Source of the DNA: QYQL01 sp041674265
GTDB taxonomy: Bacteria; Verrucomicrobiota; Verrucomicrobiia; Chthoniobacterales; Terrimicrobiaceae
Direction of reading: 5' to 3'
DNA length: 10,391 nucleotides
NCBI GenBank assembly: GCA_041674265.1
Contig: JBAYWC010000092.1
Coordinates: 1-10,391, forward strand
Shown here: one piece after another, positions 1-6,802 of the stretch
Layout of the letters: each line of letters starts with the position of its first letter
How positions within the stretch are numbered: the stretch's first letter is position 1
Translations under genes and position numbers: made by a program
The notes under the pieces: generated by a model
Told to the model about the DNA's origin: nothing
Databases searched by the model: none
The model's input: only the letters and a program-made list of their open reading frames with translations

Positions 1-117
1 GGAACTGACCAGTCTCCAACAAGGAGCAAAATGCTGACTGGAAAGCCGGATGCGGGAAATCCGCCTGTCCGGTTTGGAGGGAGGGGCGGGGAGTTGCATC
101 TCCGCTCCTACCCCGAT
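1..117 (+). mobile_element. 3' end of a group II intron (domains V and VI)
   Basis: Bases 43-75 fold as a group II intron domain V. The lower stem pairs 43-50 with 68-75 and begins with the catalytic AGC triad (44-46). A bulge at 65-67 follows, then an upper stem 52-55/61-64 capped by GAAAT. Domain VI follows at about 79-114: 79-81 pair with 111-113, 82-87 with 104-109, and 90-93 with 100-103, leaving A110 bulged. A110 lies seven bases before an AT dinucleotide, the usual distance from branch point to 3' splice site, so the intron probably ends at 117. The intron body and any reverse transcriptase/maturase lie left of the window. The short ORF starting at ATG 31 after AAGGAG runs straight through both domains and is probably not a protein. 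The fold was worked out by hand. Confidence 0.8.
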
Positions 118-293
118 CTGTTTTGCGGCAAAGTGAACAGTATTGCTGTTAAACCCGAAAACGGCGTTTACGAAACACGTTGCTCCGCTTCGCTGCGGTT
201 GTGCTCCCTGCACCAAACGCTCGACTGGCCCTATTCACGAAGCGCTATCGCGCTGGTTTTCCGTGTTCCGCTACAGGAAAAACCGTTTCCAGG
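118..293. other. intergenic region, no gene seen
   Basis: This is the stretch between the inferred intron end and the stop codon of the EF-hand lipoprotein gene. It would contain the 3' flank of the intron insertion site. Open frames cross it but show no recognisable protein, no credible start and no conserved motif. I see no clear terminator for the minus-strand gene that ends at 294. Confidence 0.5.
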
Positions 294-668
294 CTAAAAT
301 CGCAGGTTGGCCAGCCGCGCTCCCGGCGGTGAACGGAACTCCTGCGGGGTCATGGGTTCCTCTGTTCCCAAGTCAGCCAGGCGCGCCACCAAGTCCGACA
401 GGGGATGGTTGGGCCGGATTTTCAGATGCGGATTCTCCTCCGGTGATCGGGGCGAAGGGCGGATCCTTCCCTCGCTGCCGCCCGCCGCAACCCATTCGTC
501 GTTGGAAATCACTCCGTCGTCGTTGCGATCAAGCGAATGGGAAAAGTCAAAGACACCCACGCTTTTTGTGAACGAAGGCGCAGGCACCTCACGCGGGCCG
601 TGAGAGACGCAGCCCACGACAGACAAAATGCCTGCCATGCCGGTGATAAGAAACAAGTTGTTTGTCAT
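294..668 (-). CDS. small EF-hand lipoprotein
   Basis: The protein is 124 aa and its function is unknown. Residues 1-20 form a lipoprotein signal peptide with a hydrophobic core and a VVGC lipobox (Cys20), so export and lipid anchoring are likely. Residues 47-58 match the canonical EF-hand calcium loop (DRNDDGVISNDE), with acidic or Asn ligands at loop positions 1, 3, 5 and 12, Gly at 6 and Ile at 8. A degenerate second loop may lie at residues 99-110, where Asp and Glu hold positions 1 and 12 but Gly6 is lost. The frame is open upstream to 782, but the ATG at 668 is preferred because it puts the signal peptide at the N-terminus; the upstream 38 residues are hydrophilic. No strong ribosome-binding site is seen. 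The gene is divergent from the response regulator at 826. Calcium binding is an inference from the motif. Confidence 0.72.
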   Translation of the reverse strand: MTNNLFLITGMAGILSVVGCVSHGPREVPAPSFTKSVGVFDFSHSLDRNDDGVISNDEWVAAGGSEGRIRPSPRSPEENPHLKIRPNHPLSDLVARLADLGTEEPMTPQEFRSPPGARLANLRF

Positions 669-776
669 GTGGTATATCTTTTTCGCAACGGCACCCGGCT
701 GGAGATGTGCTCCCGAGTCCCGATCGTTCCATCGGGGAAAATCCGGCTCCTGGGTTTCATCGTTCGAAAAATGTCC

Positions 777-803
777 TGCCATGCGGCCACGGACCGCATG
801 GCA
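777..803. repeat. perfect 10-bp inverted repeat in a divergent intergenic region
   Basis: TGCCATGCGG (777-786) is followed by a 7-base spacer and its exact reverse complement (794-803). A run of six T residues starts at 809 on the plus strand, and a T-rich stretch also follows the stem on the minus strand. The repeat lies between two divergent genes, 23 bases before the response regulator start. It could be an operator or a 5'-leader hairpin (attenuator). A terminator is less likely because no gene ends nearby. A weaker 6-bp inverted repeat lies at 719-724/731-736. Confidence 0.5.
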
Positions 804-825
804 TGCGATTTTTTGAAAACCCTAT

Positions 826-1224
826 ATGTCCCCTGCTCCCACATCCTTGGTCAACGGTCCCAAAACACCTCCACGCCGCGCATTGGTCGTGGACGATCAC
901 GGAGACTCGGCGAAATGGTTGGAGATGATGCTTCAGACACTGGGCTTTGAAACCGAAGTGGCGGTCGATGGAATCGATGCGTTGCGCCGGGCGTCGTCGT
1001 TCAGGCCGGATTTCTACCTGCTCGATATCAGCATGCCCAAGCTGGATGGCTACGATACCTGCGGGGTGATTCGCGCCCAGCCTTGGGCTCATGGCGTCCG
1101 GATTGTGGCCGTGACCGGCTGTGATTTCGGGGAATTGCGCAGGCGGGCGGAAAAAATTGGTTTTGATGCCTGGTTGCTCAAACCGGTGGAAGTCGAGGAC
1201 CTGCGCCGGGTTGTCGGCGCGTGA
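826..1224 (+). CDS. single-domain response regulator (CheY-like receiver)
   Basis: This 132-aa protein consists of one receiver domain with no output domain. The acidic pocket is D23-D24, the phospho-acceptor is D67 in LLDISMPKLDG, the switch threonine is T97 and the conserved lysine is K119 in LKP. All key residues are present, so it should be phosphorylatable by a histidine kinase. It probably acts through protein interaction or as a phosphorelay intermediate. It is most like the receivers attached to hybrid kinases of the CheB/CheR type, and the large hybrid kinase at 2618-6802 carries a receiver of the same general kind, so the two may share a pathway (inference). The ATG at 826 leaves about 17 residues before the first strand. 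No Shine-Dalgarno sequence is visible. The gene converges on sodC with 15 bases between the stops. Confidence 0.88.
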   Translation: MSPAPTSLVNGPKTPPRRALVVDDHGDSAKWLEMMLQTLGFETEVAVDGIDALRRASSFRPDFYLLDISMPKLDGYDTCGVIRAQPWAHGVRIVAVTGCDFGELRRRAEKIGFDAWLLKPVEVEDLRRVVGA

Positions 1225-1239
1225 TCCCCCCTGTGCATT

Positions 1240-1854
1240 TCAAGGATTCGATCTGTCGGACGGATTGCGCACACCAATGACCCCGACGGCAATCCGTGCG
1301 CCGGCATTACCGGATGGCTGGCTGCCATCGTCGGCTTTCGCATGGACAACGACACCGCGGCCTATGATGGGATTCTTTTGACCGGCCGGGGAGAGGTTGT
1401 CCACCACGAGCCTCAAAATGGCGGCTCCCTGGGCGTCCGCCTTCAAATTTCCAAAATCTCCGGCGTGTCGCACTGCTTGGGAGAGCAGCCCATGCTCGTG
1501 ATCAACCGGATTGTAGTGGTCGCCCATGCTCATCCCATCGTTCGTGCTGAGGTCCCCATATTGGTGAATGTGAAATCCATGCTCCGATAACGGTTTCAAC
1601 CCGGTGACGCGGGCGATGATTTCCACCTTTCCCCCATCGACCGGACTGAAGTTGACCGTGCCCGCAACCTTGTTGCCTTCGGTCGGACGAAGCACGGCGA
1701 TAAGATCCACCGCATCGGCAATGATCGGAGCGGCATCCATCACCTTCTCGACTTTCTCGTCGGCCGCAAGACACGGCACCGGGACAAGCCCTGCGATGGC
1801 CCAGGCAAAAAAGACGGCTTTTCCGACAGCAGAAACATTCGTTGGCAAGGTCAT
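1240..1854 (-). CDS. sodC: periplasmic Cu/Zn superoxide dismutase lacking the conserved disulfide
   Basis: This 204-aa protein converts superoxide to oxygen and hydrogen peroxide in the cell envelope. A signal peptide occupies about residues 1-31, with likely cleavage near CLA/AD. The Cu/Zn SOD fold follows with complete metal ligands: H95 and H97 (GFHIHQYGD), bridging H113 (DHYNP), zinc ligands H121, H130 and D133 (HAGDFGN), and copper ligand H171 (VVVHAKADD). The active-site arginine is R187 (GNAGARIAVGVIG). The two family cysteines that form the intrasubunit disulfide are both absent: G107 and V190 occupy those positions, and the only cysteine (C28) is in the signal peptide. The ATG at 1854 is chosen because it places the signal peptide at the N-terminus, although the frame is open to 1983. 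No clear ribosome-binding site or promoter is seen. Confidence 0.93.
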   Translation of the reverse strand: MTLPTNVSAVGKAVFFAWAIAGLVPVPCLAADEKVEKVMDAAPIIADAVDLIAVLRPTEGNKVAGTVNFSPVDGGKVEIIARVTGLKPLSEHGFHIHQYGDLSTNDGMSMGDHYNPVDHEHGLLSQAVRHAGDFGNLKADAQGAAILRLVVDNLSPAGQKNPIIGRGVVVHAKADDGSQPSGNAGARIAVGVIGVRNPSDRSNP

Positions 1855-2025
1855 GATATCCGAAAAGGGCTTGGAAAGTATCGGGTGAGCGACGCAATCG
1901 GTGGTTCCCTCGGAGAAAGGTCGGTGGGGCCTGGCGGTCCCACGGTGATTTCCTCTCCACCGCCCCACCTCAGCCACCGGCAAAAAAGATCAAGCCAGAC
2001 TGTAAATGGTATTTCTGAACAGTGC

Positions 2026-2262
2026 CTATGGGCGGGGAACAACCACGTAACCGCCCGGCACCGTACGATAATAGACATCGTCATAAGTATAGTAGGTCAC
2101 GCCTCCACGAAGCACGGTCGCATAGCCGGTTGGCAGAACGGTAACCACCTTCTCGGTGACAGTGGTTGTCGGTTCGACTTCCTTCTTGACGGTAATGCAG
2201 CCGCCGACTGTGAGGAAAGCAATCGCTGGCAGGATGGGAAGAGCAAGTTTCAGAGAGTTCAT
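2026..2262 (-). CDS. very small lipoprotein with Tyr/Val-rich C-terminus
   Basis: The protein is 78 aa. It has a basic start, a hydrophobic segment and a VGGC lipobox with Cys22, so it is likely a lipid-anchored envelope protein. The mature part has a short Lys/Glu/Thr linker and then a C-terminal segment (residues ~45-78) rich in Tyr, Val and Gly, including TYYTYDDVYYRTVPGG and ending VVVPRP. This resembles the short Tyr/Val repeat tails of small uncharacterised envelope proteins (DUF6515-like); the resemblance is from memory and I assign no function. The ATG at 2262 is preferred over the upstream in-frame start at 2292 because it starts directly before the signal sequence. The gene has the same orientation as sodC (171 bases further on) and the upstream kinase, but a strong terminator separates it from the kinase, so it probably has its own promoter. 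Confidence 0.72.
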   Translation of the reverse strand: MNSLKLALPILPAIAFLTVGGCITVKKEVEPTTTVTEKVVTVLPTGYATVLRGGVTYYTYDDVYYRTVPGGYVVVPRP

Positions 2263-2341
2263 GGTGTTATGGTGTTCTATTGGGCTTCGCAATCCGCGCT
2301 ATGGTTGGCCGTATGGATGTCGAGCATTCCAGTGTGACAGG

Positions 2342-2365
2342 AAAAAAACCGGAGCCCCTCCGGCT
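2342..2365 (-). terminator. intrinsic (rho-independent) terminator, minus strand
   Basis: Read on the minus strand, CCGGAG, a GGG loop and CTCCGG form a perfect 6-bp GC-rich stem, extendable by a G-U and an A-U pair, followed immediately by seven T residues. This is a textbook intrinsic terminator. It lies about 250 bases beyond the stop codon of the large kinase gene and 80 bases before the small lipoprotein start. It should end transcripts arriving from the kinase gene or from a small RNA in between. Confidence 0.85.
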
Positions 2366-2402
2366 AATGGGTGACGATCGCCAACCGGTTCGTCAACATA
2401 TC

Positions 2403-2441
2403 CGATGGAGAAGAGCCTCTCTGCGAGGCTCTTCTCCATCG
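2403..2441. repeat. perfect 17-bp hairpin with 5-base loop
   Basis: Bases 2403-2419 are exactly complementary to 2425-2441, with the loop TCTGC between (GCAGA on the minus strand). No T tract follows on either strand, so it is not by itself an intrinsic terminator. It lies 38 bases before the terminator on the minus strand, giving a two-hairpin RNA end. Possible roles are mRNA 3'-end stabilisation, a small RNA stem, or a repeat family member; I see no second copy in this window. Confidence 0.8.
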
Positions 2442-2467
2442 CGGAAAAGAACTCCCGTCTGGCGATA

Positions 2468-2494
2468 TTCCCGGCATTCAAGTTTCCCGGCATT
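2468..2494. repeat. 11-bp direct repeat, 16-bp period
   Basis: TTCCCGGCATT occurs at 2468-2478 and again at 2484-2494, five bases apart. Two same-direction sites spaced about one and a half helical turns could be a tandem binding site for a dimeric regulator, or a chance tandem duplication. It lies downstream of the kinase stop, on the upstream side of the hairpin and terminator when read on the minus strand. Confidence 0.55.
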
Positions 2495-2617
2495 TGGATT
2501 GGTTCCATCTTTTGAGGGATCGTCCGGACTATGCATGGTGGACGCTTTTTTCAGACAAAGAGGGGAAACAAGCCTGCCCGTGGTCTTCCGCATGTGTTCG
2601 AATCGCACCCAGCCGCT

Positions 2618-5600
2618 TCAAGACCGGCGGGCGAGAATCTGGCGGACATCCTCGCCATCGGTCGGCTTGACAAGATGGTGGTCGAAACCGGCTTCCATCG
2701 AGCGGCGCCGATCCGCTTCCTGGCCCCACCCGGAAACGGCAATCAAGACGATTTCCGGAAACTTCCGCCGGAGCGTCCGCGCGACTTCACAGCCATCCAA
2801 GTCCGGCAGCCCGATGTCGAGCAGGACGACTTCCGGCTGATGCTCCTCGGTCGCCATGATGGCGCGCTCCCCATCATGGGCAACAAAGACGGAATGGCCG
2901 TCCTGCACCAGCAGGAGCTTCAACATGTTCGCGGCATCCACATTGTCGTCCACGATCAAAATCTTGGACGGCCTGGGTTGCTTGTGATCCCGGGTCTTCG
3001 CGGTGGGTTTTTCCGGCACCGTGCTTTGATCCGCGGCCGCCGGCAACCGGACCACGATCTCGCACCCTTTTCCCGGCCCCGCGCTGAAAGCCCCGACCGT
3101 GCCACCATGCAATTCCACAAGTTTTTTGACCAGCCCGAGGCCGATTCCGAGACCGCTCTGTGGATGTTCCGGCGGATTGTCAATCTGTGTGAACATCTCG
3201 AAAACATGCGGAAGCATTTCCGGGGGGATGCCCCTGCCTGTGTCTTTGATGCGCACGACAGCCTGGTCGTGCCTGCGACTGGCCGTCAACGAGATCGTGC
3301 CGCCGGGTTCGGTGTATTTGGCGGCATTGCTCAGGATGTTCAGGAAAATCTGCGACAGACGGGTGAAATCCCCCTCCACGCAAACGGGTTTTTCCGGAAG
3401 GGAAACCACGACCCGGTGCTGGAGTTCTTCCACGCGGGGGCGGTTGGTCTCCATGGCGAATCGGATGGCTTGGGCGAGGTCAAAGCGGGACTTCTGCAGG
3501 GTGATTTTTCCCTGCGTGATTCGTGAGATGTCCATGAGATCGTCCACCAGATGGACGATCTGGGCGACCTGGCGGTCGATGACGCACAGGGCATCGCCCC
3601 TGTTTTCCCCGCCTTTCGTATGCACCAATTCCAGCGCGGTTTGAATCGCGGCCAGGGGGTTCCGGAGCTCGTGGGCCAGGATCGCCAGAAACTCGTTTTT
3701 GCGGGCATCGGCCTGCTTCAAGGTTTCCGCATCCTGGACCCGTTGGGCAAGGTGGCGGGCGAGTTCCTCCCTGCCCTCGATGCGTTCGGAGATGTCGAGG
3801 GTGATGCCGGAGATTTGGGTGGCCTCGCCCTGTTCGTCGTAAATGGCCCGACCGGCTTCCAGCAACCAGCGGGTTTCCCCGGAAGGCAGGGTGATTTTCA
3901 TTTCCAGGCCGTATTCGGAGCGGTTTTCCACCGCTTCTCTCATCGCGGTTTCCACCCGTTCCCCATCGTTCGGATGGAAGCGATGGATCCAGTTTTTCAT
4001 GGTCATTTCCATCGAACCCGGTTCCGTGCCGCGCACTTTGTAGCATTCGTCCGACCACCAGGCCGCGCCGGTTTTCAGGAACAACGTCCACACGCCGCAC
4101 TTGGCGGCATCCTGCGCCATGCGGAGCATCATCTCCCGGTCTCGCAGGGTATCGGTGGCGCGCTTGAGCTCCGTAATTTCCACGAACGAGAGGGTGACGC
4201 CGTCGATGCGGTCATCCACCGTGCGATACGGCGAAATCCGGGCGAGATACGTGCTGTTCCTTGCTCCTTCATGCACCTCGCGTTCGACGACTCTCAGGGT
4301 TTGCAAGACCCCCGCGGCGTCCTGGGCAAGATCCCGGTAATCGAGCTTGTGGGTGAGATGCTCGAAAGGCCGTCCGATGTCGGAGGAGATGATGTTGAAG
4401 AGCTGCGCGACGGGCGGGGTGTAACGCTTGATCCGCAGGGCGCGGTCCAGGAAAACCGTCCCGATGTCGGTCGAATGCATGAGGTTCTGCAGGTCCGAGT
4501 TGACGCGGCTGAGTTCTTCCACCTTTTCCTTCAGTTCGTTGTTGACGGTGGTCAGTTCCTCGTTGAGCGACTGCAGCTCCTCCTTGCCGGTTTCGAGTTC
4601 CTCGGTGGTGGAACGCAGTTCCTCGTTGATGGCCTGGAGTTCCTCGTTCGAGGCCTTCAACTCCTCCGTGGACGTCTCGCCTTGCTCGATCGTGGCACGA
4701 AGCCGGTCCCGCGTGTCCTGGAGTTCGTCTTCCAGCCGCCGGACCATCGTTTCCATCGCGGGATCGGACGGTGTCGTATCCGGGGGCAACGCCTCCCGGG
4801 GCACCTGCTTGTCCTCCTCGAAAAGCACCAGAAAAAACCGGCGGGCCGGTTCCGGCAATTCGACCGGACGCACGACCAGGTTCACGCTGCGCCTGCCGTC
4901 GTCGAGCTGGAGTTGGATGTGGCGGGAAATGGCCTGGCGGCCCTCGTGTTTTGCCGCCATCAACGTGGCGCGCAGATCGAGTTGCAGGGCGGGATGCGCG
5001 AGCTTGAGCAAATTGCGCGACGGCTCCCCGCCGGTGAAACGGAGAAAGCGCCCGGAGTTCTCGCTGGCGTGCAAAATGTCATAGTCCTCGTTCGCGAGAA
5101 TGCTGGGGGGGGCATACTGCTCGATGATTTTCCAATGGAGCGCTCCAAAGGAAAGCGGTTGGTCATGGCCGGCCGGTTCCTCCGGAATTTTCGCCAGATC
5201 CCACTTGGCGGGAACGGGCACCACATGCAAGGGGCGTTGCAATCCGCCACCCGCACATTTGTAGAGGCGATACTTTTTACTGATGGGCGAAAACAACAGG
5301 GGCGAGTGATCGGCCGACTCGGAGGAACCGAGAAACAAGCCTCCTCCGGAGTGCAATGCGAAGGCGAAGAGTTCCAGAATCCGCTCCTGCGTCTCCCGGT
5401 TCAAATAAATGAGCAGGTTGCGGCAGGAGACAAGATCCAGCTTCGAGAAGGGCGGGTCGCGCAGCACATTGTGCGAGGCAAAGAGGACTTTTTCCCGCAG
5501 GTCCTTCGTGATGCAGCAGAGGTTTCCTCTTTTGACAAAATACCGCTGGAACCGCGCGTGGGAGATATCCGCCTCAACCGTTTCATCGTAACGGCCTTCC

Positions 5601-6802
5601 CTGGCGGAGCGGATCGCATCCCCATTGATGTCGCTGGCAAAGACCTGGATCTTCGGCGGATCGGGAAGATTCGAGGCGAACTCGTCCAGCAGGATGGCAA
5701 CCGAATAAGCCTCTTCGCCCGTGGCGCAACCGCAGACCCAGGCGCGGACGGTGTCGCCGGATTTTTTGTTTGCGAAGAGAAGCGGGATGACCTTTTTCTC
5801 GAGTGCGTCGAAGGCTTCCTTGTCGCGGAAGAAATTCGTCACGGTGATGAGGAGGTCCCGCAGCAGGGACTGAACTTCCTCCGGCTCTTCCCGCAGCAGG
5901 TTGAGGTAGGCGGAAAGGTCTCCGAGTTCGTGAACTTGCAAGCGGCGGGCAATCCGGCGCAGCAGGTTTGTCCGCTTGTAGGAGGTGAAATCGTGACCGG
6001 TGCGAATTCGCAGGAACTTGAGCACCTGGCGCAGCGCGTCGGAAGCATCCGGTGGCGGTGGTTCCGGCTCGGGACCGTCTCCGGGAATTTCCAGTTTTTC
6101 CGCAAACTGCCGGATGGCGAGGATTTTTTCCGGCATCCCGGCGGCCGGCATCGTGACGTCCACGAGCCCCGTCGCGATGGCGCTGCGCGGCATGCTGACG
6201 TATTCGGCATCCGATGGATCCTGGGCCAGCGTGAGGCCGCCGGCCTCCTTGATCTGCTTGAGGCCGAGGGTTCCGTCCAAACCGGTGCCGGACAGCACCA
6301 CCCCCACCGCGTTCTTCGCGCGGAAATTGGCCAGCGTGCGAAAAAACAGATCGATCGGCATCCGCCGGCTCCGGATACCAAGCTTGAGCAGGGTCGGAAC
6401 GGCCTCGAGTTCTGAAGCCAGTTCTCCACACACGCCCACGGGAACATCGCAGGCTTCTTCGACGACAATGCGGATGAGGCGCAACACGGCCGGATGATTT
6501 TCCACGAAGTAGTCGTTGCCCCGGGGATTCTCCCTTCCTGCGGCCATGGTGTATTGCGTGAGATCATTTGTTCCGATGCTGGCGAAATCCGCCTGTTGCA
6601 GGATGTCGCTGGCAGTGAGTGCGGCGGCAGGCGTTTCAAGCATCGCCCCGAGGGGCGGAAGGCACCGGATGCCCGAGGCGGCGGCCAATTTCTGGAACCG
6701 CCCGCTCCACCTGCCCCAGTTCCTTTTCGATTTCATGGCGGCCGATGGATCTCTTGTCAAAAAGCGATTCCTTGCGATTTTGATAAACGAACGCTTTTCC
6801 AA
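2618..6802 (-). CDS. chimeric CheB(truncated)/CheR/PAS hybrid sensor histidine kinase with enzyme I fragment at the N-terminus
   Basis: The open frame is 1394 codons, counted from TTG 6802. Residues ~48-145 are the PEP-binding C-terminal part of PTS enzyme I. Residues ~147-230 are the C-terminal half of CheB methylesterase: its Asp (D176, SGTGLDGT) remains, but the Ser/His half is missing, so this activity should be lost. CheR follows (~253-516) with the SAM motif WVCGCATGEEAYS and CRNLLIYL. Next come a PAS-like segment (~555-665), a long NEEL-type coiled coil (~684-772), two PAS regions (~773-880, ~890-1008), HisKA with H1044 (AHELRNPL), an HATPase with N, G1 and G2 boxes (1155-1225), and a receiver with D1329, S1357 and K1379. 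CheR, kinase and receiver look intact, suggesting a cytoplasmic signalling protein. The start is uncertain: TTG 6802 lies in out-of-frame ptsI DNA. ATGs occur at 6736, 6643 and 6361; the last follows GGAG by seven bases and would give a protein starting at the CheB remnant. Confidence 0.88.
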   Translation of the reverse strand: MEKRSFIKIARNRFLTRDPSAAMKSKRNWGRWSGRFQKLAAASGIRCLPPLGAMLETPAAALTASDILQQADFASIGTNDLTQYTMAAGRENPRGNDYFVENHPAVLRLIRIVVEEACDVPVGVCGELASELEAVPTLLKLGIRSRRMPIDLFFRTLANFRAKNAVGVVLSGTGLDGTLGLKQIKEAGGLTLAQDPSDAEYVSMPRSAIATGLVDVTMPAAGMPEKILAIRQFAEKLEIPGDGPEPEPPPPDASDALRQVLKFLRIRTGHDFTSYKRTNLLRRIARRLQVHELGDLSAYLNLLREEPEEVQSLLRDLLITVTNFFRDKEAFDALEKKVIPLLFANKKSGDTVRAWVCGCATGEEAYSVAILLDEFASNLPDPPKIQVFASDINGDAIRSAREGRYDETVEADISHARFQRYFVKRGNLCCITKDLREKVLFASHNVLRDPPFSKLDLVSCRNLLIYLNRETQERILELFAFALHSGGGLFLGSSESADHSPLLFSPISKKYRLYKCAGGGLQRPLHVVPVPAKWDLAKIPEEPAGHDQPLSFGALHWKIIEQYAPPSILANEDYDILHASENSGRFLRFTGGEPSRNLLKLAHPALQLDLRATLMAAKHEGRQAISRHIQLQLDDGRRSVNLVVRPVELPEPARRFFLVLFEEDKQVPREALPPDTTPSDPAMETMVRRLEDELQDTRDRLRATIEQGETSTEELKASNEELQAINEELRSTTEELETGKEELQSLNEELTTVNNELKEKVEELSRVNSDLQNLMHSTDIGTVFLDRALRIKRYTPPVAQLFNIISSDIGRPFEHLTHKLDYRDLAQDAAGVLQTLRVVEREVHEGARNSTYLARISPYRTVDDRIDGVTLSFVEITELKRATDTLRDREMMLRMAQDAAKCGVWTLFLKTGAAWWSDECYKVRGTEPGSMEMTMKNWIHRFHPNDGERVETAMREAVENRSEYGLEMKITLPSGETRWLLEAGRAIYDEQGEATQISGITLDISERIEGREELARHLAQRVQDAETLKQADARKNEFLAILAHELRNPLAAIQTALELVHTKGGENRGDALCVIDRQVAQIVHLVDDLMDISRITQGKITLQKSRFDLAQAIRFAMETNRPRVEELQHRVVVSLPEKPVCVEGDFTRLSQIFLNILSNAAKYTEPGGTISLTASRRHDQAVVRIKDTGRGIPPEMLPHVFEMFTQIDNPPEHPQSGLGIGLGLVKKLVELHGGTVGAFSAGPGKGCEIVVRLPAAADQSTVPEKPTAKTRDHKQPRPSKILIVDDNVDAANMLKLLLVQDGHSVFVAHDGERAIMATEEHQPEVVLLDIGLPDLDGCEVARTLRRKFPEIVLIAVSGWGQEADRRRSMEAGFDHHLVKPTDGEDVRQILARRS

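Larger units (their letters stand above)
2263..2617. other. 355-base structured region without a supported gene
   Basis: The region lies between the small lipoprotein start and the kinase stop. It holds, from right to left, an 11-bp tandem repeat (2468-2494), a perfect 17-bp hairpin (2403-2441) and an intrinsic terminator (2342-2365). Short ORFs on both strands cross the hairpin and have no recognisable protein features. It may be a long structured 3' UTR of the kinase transcript or encode a minus-strand small RNA. Bases 2263-2340 should include the promoter of the small lipoprotein gene, but I see no convincing -35/-10 pair there. Confidence 0.5.

Noticed and set aside
31..297. An 88-codon ORF with a good AAGGAG site and ATG at 31.
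   Set aside because: It runs straight through intron domains V and VI, whose RNA fold explains the sequence better. Such ORFs are a known annotation artefact of group II introns.
1984..2025. Possible terminator after the small lipoprotein gene (T-run on the minus strand).
   Set aside because: Only a weak 5-bp stem with a long loop precedes the T-run, so it does not meet the usual pattern.
2299..2608. Short ORFs of 69-71 codons on the minus strand.
   Set aside because: They are overlapping frames crossing a perfect hairpin, with no recognisable motifs or credible start signals. RNA structure explains the region better.
2590..2612. A tRNA-like T-loop (TTCGAAT flanked by a partial stem) on the plus strand.
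   Set aside because: The T-stem has a mismatch, no complementary acceptor arm lies about 70 bases upstream, and no anticodon or D arm can be folded. It is probably chance.
3551..6415. A 954-codon open frame on the plus strand opposite the kinase gene, and a 331-codon one at 2531-3526.
   Set aside because: They are exactly antisense to the clearly homologous kinase and receiver domains, show no recognisable domains, and have compositions typical of reverse reading of a G+C-rich gene.
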